This document shows positions 58,233-64,000 of a stretch of 64,000 nucleotides of DNA, piece by piece. The notes under the pieces were generated by a model, which worked only from the letters and a program-made list of their open reading frames with translations, made no database searches and was not told the DNA's origin. Every line of letters starts with the position of its first letter. Position 1 is the first letter of the stretch. The stretch is taken from contig NZ_MECJ01000025.1 in the NCBI RefSeq assembly GCF_014596475.1, positions 1-64,000 of the forward strand. Direction: 5' to 3'. The translations under genes and the position numbers were made by a program. This DNA comes from Streptomyces sp. CBMA152. Its GTDB lineage: Bacteria; Actinomycetota; Actinomycetes; Streptomycetales; Streptomycetaceae.

Positions 58233-61200
58233 TCAGGCCGCGCTCGGTGCGAACAGGTTGAGCCGGTGCGCCAGCGCGGCCGCCTCACCACGGCCCGAAA
58301 CCCCCAGCTTGGCAAGGATGTTGGAGACGTGCACGCTGGCCGTCTTCGGCGAGATGTACAGCTCCTCGGCGATCTGCCGGTTGCTGTGCCCGGCGGCGAC
58401 CAGGCGCAGTACATCCTGTTCGCGACTGGTCAGCCCGAGCGCCCCGGCCGGATCGACGGGCTCGTCCGGCACCACGCTCTCCTCCTCGACCAGCGCCAAC
58501 CGCGCCCGGCGGGCCAGCAGTTCCAGCTCCTCCACCAGCGGCCGGGCCCCCAGGCGCACAGCGACCGCGTACGCCTGGCGGAGCAGGGTGCCCGCGGTCG
58601 CGCGGTCCTTGCCCTCGGCGAGCAGGGCTGCGGCCCAGCGATGGCAGACCTGCGCCAGTTCGTACGGGCGCTCCAGCGGCCGGAACGCGGTGGCCGCCGC
58701 CTCCCAGCGGGCCACGTCGTCCCGGCCCTCGGCCCGCGCGAGCTCCGCCTCGACGCACAGCGCGTACGCCTTGGCCAGCGCTCCGGGCGTGGTCATCTTC
58801 TTGGCCGAGTCCCGGATGAGGGCGAGGGACGCGGCCCGGCCCTCTTCGGCGGCGGGCAGCCCGCGCACATCGGCCTCCACGCAGACGGCGGTCAGCAGCA
58901 GCGGCCAGCCGTAGCGCTGGGTGCCGGGCGGGAACCCGGCCTCGACGATACGGGCGAACTCGGCGCGGGCGTCCGCGAACCGGCCCTGCCCGGCCGCGAG
59001 CCCCAGCTCCAGGCGGGCCATCGGGATGGTGTGCTGGGGCATCGGGTCATGCGGCCCGAAGTAGCCGACGGCCTCGGCCAGACAGTGCGCGGCGAGGTCG
59101 AACTCCCCTCGCAGTACGCCCAGTTCGGCCCGGATCAGCGCGGCAAGCCCCCGGGGCTTGCCGCTGGCGCCCGAGCGCTGGACGTGCTCGGCGCGGGCGG
59201 CGGCCTCGTCCCAGTCGCCCAGACCCAGCAGCGCACAGGCCTCGTTCGCCGCGGCCCACGCCCCGCTGTCGAGCAGTCCGTACCGCCGGGAGACCCGCAC
59301 CCCCTCGGCGGCGGCCTCCACGGCCTCCCGGTAGCGGCCCATGGACTCCAGGCTGGAGGAGAGGTTCACATAGCCGCGGCCCGCCTCGCCGAGGAGGCCG
59401 ATCCGCAGCGAGCGCTCGGCCACCTCGCGCATCATGGCGATGCCGTCCTCGGTGTCACCGGCGTCGACCATCAGTCCGCCGAGCGTGAGCCGGGCGTTGA
59501 GCTCGATCTCCTCGGCGTGGACCAACTGGGCGTATTCCACGGCCCGTTCGGCGGCGGCCAGCGACTCGGGGCCGGGCCGGTGCAGCATGCCCCAGCCGGC
59601 GGCCGTGGCCAGGACCGCCGCGTGCACGGCCGACGGCGGCAGCCCGCGCACCAGCTCCTGGGCGGTGGCGATCTCGTCCCAGCCGTCACCGCGGCCCAGG
59701 TTCTGCACCAGCTTGGACACCTCGGTCCAGAACCAGGCGGCCCGCAGCGGGTCGCACGACAGCTCGTCGCAGGGCGCGTTCTGGTTCTCCGCCTCGATCA
59801 GCCGCAGCGCGCGCTTGGCGATCTTCAGAGCGCGCTCGCGCTCGCCGCACAGCCGGGCCGCGACACTCGCCTCGGCGAGGAGGTCGAGATAGCCCAGGGG
59901 CGTGGTGTCGGAGTCGCAGCCGCACGCCGGGTAGGCGCCCGCGTAGTCCAACGGCCGCAGCCGCGCGCGGACTTCGGCCGGGACCGAGTCCCACAGCTCC
60001 ATGCCGCGCTCAAGCAGGCTCAGCTGCTCCGCGTACGCGTGCCGCTTGCGGGCCTCGGCGGCGGCGGTCAGCACCATGGGCAGCGCCTTGGCGGCGTCGT
60101 GCGCGGAGTACCAGTAGCTGGCCAGCCGGGTGGCGCGCTCGTCGGCGCGGACCAGCGAGGCGTCGGCCTCCAGGGCCTCGGCGTACTGGCGGTTGAGGCG
60201 GGAGCGCTCGCCCGGCAGCAGATCGTCGCTGACGGCCTCGCGGACCAGCGAGTGCCGGAACCGGTAGCCGTCGCCGTCCGGCGCGGGCAGCAGGATGTTG
60301 GCGCCGACGGCGGCCCGCAGCGCCTCGATGAGGTCGTCCTCGGCGAGCTTGCAGACGGCGACGAGCAGCGGGTGCTCCACCATGGAGCCGCCCTCGGCGA
60401 GGATGCGGACCACCAGCTGGGCGTTCTCGGACAGCGCCTCGACCCGTACGAGCAAGAGGTCGCGCAGGGAGTCGCTCATCCCGCCGGTGGAGCAGCCCGA
60501 ATCGAGGCACACACTCAGCTCCTCGACGAAGAAGGCGTTGCCGTCGGAGCGCTCGAATATCTCGTCCACCAGCCACTGTTCGGGCTCGGCGGCGAGGATC
60601 CCGGTGAGCTGGCGGCGGACCTCGCCCCGGTTGAAGCGGTCCAGCTCGATACGGCGCACCGTGCGCAGCCGGTCGAGCTCGGCGAGGAGCGGGCGCAGCG
60701 GGTGGCGGCGGTGGATGTCGTCCGCGCGGTAGGTGGCGACGACGACGAGACGGCCGCGCCGCAGGGTGCGGAAGAGATAGGCGAGCAGATGCCGGGTCGA
60801 GGTGTCGGCCCAGTGCAGGTCCTCCAGGACGAGCACGACCGTACGGTCGGCGGCGAGCCGCTCCAGGAGCCGTACGGTGAGTTCGAAGAGGCGGGCCGTG
60901 CCGTCCTGGCCGCTCCCGCGGCTGGCCTCGCCGAGCTCGGGCAGCAGCCGGGCGAGCTCTTCCTCCTGGCCCTCAGCGGCTGCGGTGAGCTCGTCGGGCA
61001 GGCGGCGGCGCAGGGTGCGCAGGGCGGTGGAGAAGGGGGCGAACGGCAGTCCGTCGGCGCCGATCTCGACACAGCCGCCGACCGCGACGACGGCCCCCGC
61101 CGCGCACGCGGCCGAGGTGAACTCCTCGACGAGCCGGGTCTTGCCGACCCCGGCCTCACCGCCCACGAGCAACGCCTGCGGCTCGCCCGCGTGGGCGCGG

Positions 61201-61334
61201 GCGAGCGCTTCGTTCAAGGCGGTCAGTTCACCGGCGCGGCCGACGAACACGGGGCTGAAAGACCTGGTCTCCACGCCGGTGAGCATCGCACAGCAGTCCG
61301 GCCCGGCGGCACCCCTGATCGGGATCACGGTCAT
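58233..61334 (-). CDS. LAL-type LuxR regulator with AAA ATPase domain
   Basis: A 1033-residue large ATP-binding regulator. The N-terminal P-loop GGEAGVGKTRLVEEF lies at residues 58-72, with the Walker B-like VLVLEDLHWADTSTRHLL further on. A long TPR-like helical middle part and a C-terminal LuxR helix-turn-helix follow (LTSREQDVLRLVAAGHSNRQ, then YISPKTASVHVSNILAKLGV). LAL regulators respond to small molecules and control sugar use or secondary metabolism. The start ATG 61334 comes nine bases after the small gene at 61344-61514, so the two are coupled; ATG 61286 is the alternative. Confidence 0.9.
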   Translation of the reverse strand: MTVIPIRGAAGPDCCAMLTGVETRSFSPVFVGRAGELTALNEALARAHAGEPQALLVGGEAGVGKTRLVEEFTSAACAAGAVVAVGGCVEIGADGLPFAPFSTALRTLRRRLPDELTAAAEGQEEELARLLPELGEASRGSGQDGTARLFELTVRLLERLAADRTVVLVLEDLHWADTSTRHLLAYLFRTLRRGRLVVVATYRADDIHRRHPLRPLLAELDRLRTVRRIELDRFNRGEVRRQLTGILAAEPEQWLVDEIFERSDGNAFFVEELSVCLDSGCSTGGMSDSLRDLLLVRVEALSENAQLVVRILAEGGSMVEHPLLVAVCKLAEDDLIEALRAAVGANILLPAPDGDGYRFRHSLVREAVSDDLLPGERSRLNRQYAEALEADASLVRADERATRLASYWYSAHDAAKALPMVLTAAAEARKRHAYAEQLSLLERGMELWDSVPAEVRARLRPLDYAGAYPACGCDSDTTPLGYLDLLAEASVAARLCGERERALKIAKRALRLIEAENQNAPCDELSCDPLRAAWFWTEVSKLVQNLGRGDGWDEIATAQELVRGLPPSAVHAAVLATAAGWGMLHRPGPESLAAAERAVEYAQLVHAEEIELNARLTLGGLMVDAGDTEDGIAMMREVAERSLRIGLLGEAGRGYVNLSSSLESMGRYREAVEAAAEGVRVSRRYGLLDSGAWAAANEACALLGLGDWDEAAARAEHVQRSGASGKPRGLAALIRAELGVLRGEFDLAAHCLAEAVGYFGPHDPMPQHTIPMARLELGLAAGQGRFADARAEFARIVEAGFPPGTQRYGWPLLLTAVCVEADVRGLPAAEEGRAASLALIRDSAKKMTTPGALAKAYALCVEAELARAEGRDDVARWEAAATAFRPLERPYELAQVCHRWAAALLAEGKDRATAGTLLRQAYAVAVRLGARPLVEELELLARRARLALVEEESVVPDEPVDPAGALGLTSREQDVLRLVAAGHSNRQIAEELYISPKTASVHVSNILAKLGVSGRGEAAALAHRLNLFAPSAA

Positions 61335-61343
61335 CTCGGGTGC

Positions 61344-61514
61344 TCACGCGGCGTGCGCGAAGAGGTGGCGCAGGTCCCGCAGATGAGTCACCCGCCCCTC
61401 CGCAACGTGGCCGGCGGTGCGGCGGGCCCGGCGGGCCTCGCGGACCAGCCGCTGGGCGGCGGCCTCGCGGAGCAGCTCGGCCTGGTTCACCTGGTGCAGT
61501 TCGTACGCGAACAT
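61344..61514 (-). CDS. Small conserved protein (56 residues) upstream of the LuxR regulator
   Basis: A 56-residue basic, helical protein: MFAYELHQVNQAELLREAAA, then an Arg/Ala-rich part, and the end LRDLRHLFAHAA. The start ATG 61514 has GGGAG seven bases upstream, and the stop lies nine bases before the LAL regulator start, so the two genes form an operon. Small proteins beginning with the YELHQ pattern are common in Streptomyces, but the function is not known to me. It is too short for most gene lists. Confidence 0.7.
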   Translation of the reverse strand: MFAYELHQVNQAELLREAAAQRLVREARRARRTAGHVAEGRVTHLRDLRHLFAHAA

Positions 61515-61789
61515 TTCGTGCTCCCTGGTGCCCCGTCGTTCCGGGGCTTCGTTGTTGTTTCCATCGCTCTCTGCGATGTCTCAACTCTCGCTTCCCAGGG
61601 GGTGTCGCCACATCGGGAGAGTGCCGCATCTGTGGGGCGGCGGGGCCTTAGAAGGAGTACGTGCCGGGGGAGGCATGCCCTAGGCGCGGGGCGGATGCCT
61701 TAGACGACACCTAGGCCGTGGCTCCCTACGGTCGTCGCGGACGGCCCGCGATGGAAGAGTGGCCGCAACCACCCACTCAGGGAGCCGAT

Positions 61790-62488
61790 ATGACCCATCC
61801 GTCCCCGCACCTTCCCTACGGAACCCCCGAGGCGCCGCGCATCGCGGTCCGGGGCGAGGCCGTCCTGGACGTGGACCCGGAGATCGCCCGGCTCGGCGTG
61901 ACGGTGATCGCGCGCGGCACCGACCGCCGCAGCGCGCTGGAGGACCTCACCCGCCGCAACGCGGCCGTCCTCGACCTGGTGAAGTCGTACGGGGACGCGG
62001 TGGAGCAGTTGGAGACCGGCTCGTTCTCGGTCAGCCCCGAGCTGGGCAAGCACGGCCGGGGCGAGCGGGTCCGCGCGTACCAGGGGCAGGTGCGGCTGAC
62101 CGCCGAGCTCGGCGACTTCACCGCGCTCGGCGAACTCGCCTCGCGCCTGGCCACCTTGGAGCTGACCCGCGTCGACGGCCCCTGGTGGGGCCTGCGCCCC
62201 GCCTCCCCCGCGTACGCGAAGGCGCGCCGCCGGGCCGTCGAGCAGGCCGTGGAACGCGCCCGCGAGTACGCGGCGGCGCTGGGCAGCGACCTGGTGGCCC
62301 TGCTCGAACTCGCCGACGAGGGCGCCGAGGACGCGCGGCCCTATGCGGCGCCCGCGCCGGGGATGATGCGGTCGGCGTACGGGGCCGGCGCGCCGGAGGG
62401 CATCCCGCCGCTCGACCTGGAGCCGCAGCGCCAGACCGTACGCGCCGCCGTACTCGCCCGCTTCACGATGTCGCCACCGGCGCTCTGA
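61790..62488 (+). CDS. SIMPL-domain (DUF541) protein
   Basis: A 232-residue protein with a SIMPL/DUF541 domain (residues about 15-220). Seen are IAVRGEAVLDVDPEIARLGV at the start, TRRNAAVLDLVKSYGDAVEQ, and the C-terminal RAAVLARFTMSP. There is no signal peptide, so it is predicted cytoplasmic, unlike many exported members. The start ATG 61790 has GGGAG upstream. It is convergent with the membrane protein at 62490-63026, with one base between the stops. Function not known. Confidence 0.88.
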   Translation: MTHPSPHLPYGTPEAPRIAVRGEAVLDVDPEIARLGVTVIARGTDRRSALEDLTRRNAAVLDLVKSYGDAVEQLETGSFSVSPELGKHGRGERVRAYQGQVRLTAELGDFTALGELASRLATLELTRVDGPWWGLRPASPAYAKARRRAVEQAVERAREYAAALGSDLVALLELADEGAEDARPYAAPAPGMMRSAYGAGAPEGIPPLDLEPQRQTVRAAVLARFTMSPPAL

Positions 62489-62489
62489 G

Positions 62490-63026
62490 CTACCCCTTGG
62501 TGGAGGGGGCGGAGGGCAGCGCGGCGAACAGGTCGAAGTACATCCCGACGGAGATCAGCAGCCCGATCGCGCCGAGGACCAACCCGCCCAGCGCGACCGC
62601 CCGCACCCACACGGGCTGCGGGTGGGCGTCGGGGGCGCCGAAGGCCGGGCGGACCAGCACGAACGCGCCGACCAGCAGGGCGAGCAGCGCGAAGCCGCCG
62701 TTCACGGCGGCGGTGGTGTGCCAGGAGTCGCCGTAGATCGCCTGAATCTGCGACGCAGCCGAGCCGCCCTGGGCGGTCTTGATCTGCCCGACCAGGGTCT
62801 CCCGCTCGGACAGCACCTTGCCCATCCAGGTCCCGCTGAGCGCGACGATCCCGAGGGCGGCGGAAACGACGGCGGCGGCACCGGCGCCGATGCGGGTGGG
62901 GGCGGGGGTGGCGTCGGTGGGCGGTACGTCGTCGCCGAGCGAGTCGTCGTGCTCTTCGATTTCCTCGACGTCTACGTCGACGTCGGTCTCGTTGTCGGTC
63001 TTGGTGTCGGAGGGGGTGGCGTTCAT
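62490..63026 (-). CDS. Acidic-tailed membrane protein, hypothetical
   Basis: A 178-residue protein. Residues 1-43 are highly acidic and Asp/Glu/Thr-rich (TDVDVDVEEIEEHDD). Three membrane helices follow (about 46-68, 105-126 and 138-163). The loop between the first two carries ERETLVGQIKTAQGGSAA and IQAIYGDSWHTT. It has no recognised domain. The start ATG 63026 is the first in frame. It is convergent with the SIMPL gene. Its repeats of DVDV/EE may be a charged cytoplasmic tail. Confidence 0.75.
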   Translation of the reverse strand: MNATPSDTKTDNETDVDVDVEEIEEHDDSLGDDVPPTDATPAPTRIGAGAAAVVSAALGIVALSGTWMGKVLSERETLVGQIKTAQGGSAASQIQAIYGDSWHTTAAVNGGFALLALLVGAFVLVRPAFGAPDAHPQPVWVRAVALGGLVLGAIGLLISVGMYFDLFAALPSAPSTKG

Positions 63027-63076
63027 GCGCCCGACGCTAGGTGCCGTTTCTGAGAGAGCCCTTAACGATGACCTAC

Positions 63077-63143
63077 AGGGGCGCGGGGCTGTGACATTTG
63101 CGGCTCCGCCGCGTGGGCGCGACCAGCCCCCACCGGCCCGCAG
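63077..63143. repeat. Composite intergenic repeat copy
   Basis: AGGGGCGCGGGGCTGTGAC, then GCGGCTCCGCCGCGTGGGCG and GACCAGCCCCCACCGGCCCG, differs from 31362-31433 by one T in the T-run. It lies between the membrane protein and the GNAT gene. Confidence 0.8.
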
Positions 63144-63169
63144 CTGTCACACGAACCTCGGCGAAGCGA

Positions 63170-63721
63170 TCAGCGAGCCGCCCGCCACTCAGGGGCCAGC
63201 ACGGACCACACCTCCGTGTCCTGCCGCACACCCCGATGAGGATGGTTGTCCCGCAACACCCCATCCCGCACCATGCCAAGCCGCTTCGCAACATTGATGC
63301 TGGGAATGTTGCCGGACGCGACACGCCACTCCACGCGATGGATCCCGCGCTGATCCATCGCCCAGTCGATCAGCACCCGAATCGCCCGGGTCACAAGCCC
63401 ACGCCCGGCCCCCGCCGACTCCAGCCAGCACCCCGCCTCGGCCACGCCGAGCTTCACGTCGAACGTGCGGAAAAGCACGCCGCCGACCAGCGTGCCGTCG
63501 AGCCAGATCCCGTACAGCCGCCCCTCGTCCGCCGCGGTCTTGTCCGCGTACGCCTGGAGGAAGGCGCGCGAGGAGTCGAGGTCCTTGCACACCTCGGCCA
63601 GCGAGATGAACTGCCCGATGAACTCGCGCCCCCGGTCCATATGGGCCAGGAACTCCTCGGTGTGGTGCGGCTCCAGCGGCCGCAGCTCGGCACCGTCGTC
63701 ACCCAGCGATATCGCGAACAT
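63170..63721 (-). CDS. RimJ/RimL-type GNAT acetyltransferase
   Basis: A 183-residue GNAT acetyltransferase of the ribosomal-protein-N-acetyltransferase branch. Seen are LRPLEPHHTEEFLAHMDRGR, GIWLDGTLVGGVLFRTFDVK, the acetyl-CoA-binding AGCWLESAGAGRGLVTRAIR and HRVEWRVASGNIPSINVAKR, LGMVRDGVLRDN at the end. Substrates may be protein N-termini or small amines. The start ATG 63721 has GAGGGACGGG upstream; the frame is open further up to 63889 but overlaps the MMPL gene. It follows the MMPL stop by 32 bases, so the two may be one operon. Confidence 0.9.
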   Translation of the reverse strand: MFAISLGDDGAELRPLEPHHTEEFLAHMDRGREFIGQFISLAEVCKDLDSSRAFLQAYADKTAADEGRLYGIWLDGTLVGGVLFRTFDVKLGVAEAGCWLESAGAGRGLVTRAIRVLIDWAMDQRGIHRVEWRVASGNIPSINVAKRLGMVRDGVLRDNHPHRGVRQDTEVWSVLAPEWRAAR

Positions 63722-63753
63722 CCCGTCCCTCACGTCCCAAAAACCCAACCGGT

Positions 63754-64000
63754 CTACGAGCCCACGAGCTCGTCCACCGGTTCGTCGACCGGCTCGCTCG
63801 TGCGCTGCACGGAGATCGTCGCACGGCGGCACTCGGGCGGTTCGATGCTGATCCTCGGCAGCCGTCTGTCCAGCCAGGCGGGCAGCCACCAGTTGGCGCC
63901 GCCGAGCATGTGCATGAGGGCCGGTACGAGCAGGGTGCGCAGGACGAACGCGTCGAGGGCGACGGCGGCCGCCAGTGCTATGCCGAACATCGCGATCACC
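63754..64000 (-). CDS. MMPL-family transporter, C-terminal end
   Basis: The 3' end of a large RND/MMPL membrane protein, running off the window at 64000. The visible part is a last membrane helix (MFGIALAAAVALDAFVLRTL, LVPALMHMLGG) followed by NWWLPAWLDRRLPRISIEPP, the typical ending of actinobacterial MMPL transporters (lipid or siderophore export). The rest has a Ser/Thr/Glu-rich tail ending DELVGS. The start and other helices lie outside the window. The GNAT gene follows it on the same strand. Confidence 0.85.
   Translation of the reverse strand, partial: VIAMFGIALAAAVALDAFVLRTLLVPALMHMLGGANWWLPAWLDRRLPRISIEPPECRRATISVQRTSEPVDEPVDELVGS

Noticed and set aside
57135..61703. A 1522-codon plus-strand frame opposite the LuxR regulator
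   Set aside because: Shadow frame in a GC-rich region; crosses two real genes and has no domain.
1..64000. CRISPR arrays, tRNA genes, insertion sequences, prophage
   Set aside because: No regularly spaced repeats, cloverleaf sequences with CCA ends, transposase frames or phage proteins were seen.

Overview
The window reads as a chromosomal segment of a Streptomyces species. It has very high GC, third-codon-position GC bias, GTG and TTG starts, twin-arginine secreted enzymes, two tandem conservons, and a gene order that, from memory, resembles the SCO5544 to SCO5500 part of the S. coelicolor core chromosome. No tRNA, rRNA, CRISPR array, prophage or insertion sequence was recognised. No long stretch is empty; the largest gene-free gap, between the two conservons, is about 340 bases.

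Layout. Bases 1-8087 hold two tandem conservons (cvnABCD twice; the first lacks its 5' end), which encode a histidine-kinase-like membrane protein, a Roadblock protein, a DUF742 protein and a small Ras-like GTPase. Two strong hairpins follow. Bases 8224-10032 encode the epsilon and beta subunits of an acyl-CoA carboxylase. Bases 10187-17681 encode secreted or envelope proteins (family 8 polysaccharide lyase, M64 metallopeptidase, TPM-domain protein), an Xre/TPR regulator and a YceI protein. Bases 17896-21127 hold citramalate synthase, preceded by a candidate attenuator, and an MHS-type transporter. Bases 21208-26960 hold a TetR regulator, agmatine deiminase, a variant urease (UreC plus fused UreAB, with no accessory genes in the window) and a divergent NCS1 permease.

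Bases 27119-29484 are ilvE and leuB. Bases 29739-41389 are accessory: purple acid phosphatase, LysR with an oxidoreductase, a PadR/membrane protein pair, phospholipase C, an MmyB-type regulator with an epimerase, an AAC(2')-like acetyltransferase, an iodotyrosine-deiodinase-like nitroreductase and an alpha/beta hydrolase. Bases 41470-46010 form the proline-to-glutamate module with PucR and TetR regulators. Bases 46088-51640 are serA and ilvBNC behind a classic leader-peptide attenuator. The rest holds a GGDEF protein with a degenerate EAL domain, a 2-hydroxyacid dehydrogenase, an aldo/keto reductase, a sugar-dehydrogenase-like lipoprotein, a LAL-type LuxR regulator with a small upstream gene, a SIMPL protein, an acidic membrane protein, a GNAT and the 3' end of an MMPL transporter.

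How the genes work together. cimA, leuB, ilvE, ilvB, ilvN, ilvC and serA make the region rich in branched-chain amino acid and serine biosynthesis. Proline catabolism lies between two parts of it. The most unusual locus is the variant urease: all nickel ligands are present, but the flap cysteine, its second histidine and a pocket alanine are replaced, and the genes sit in a block with agmatine deiminase and a TetR gene opposite an NCS1 permease. That points to a nitrogen compound other than urea. Several operator-like palindromes can be paired with nearby regulators; the clearest is AGAC-N4-GTCT, found twice upstream of a TetR gene and once upstream of the neighbouring pucR.
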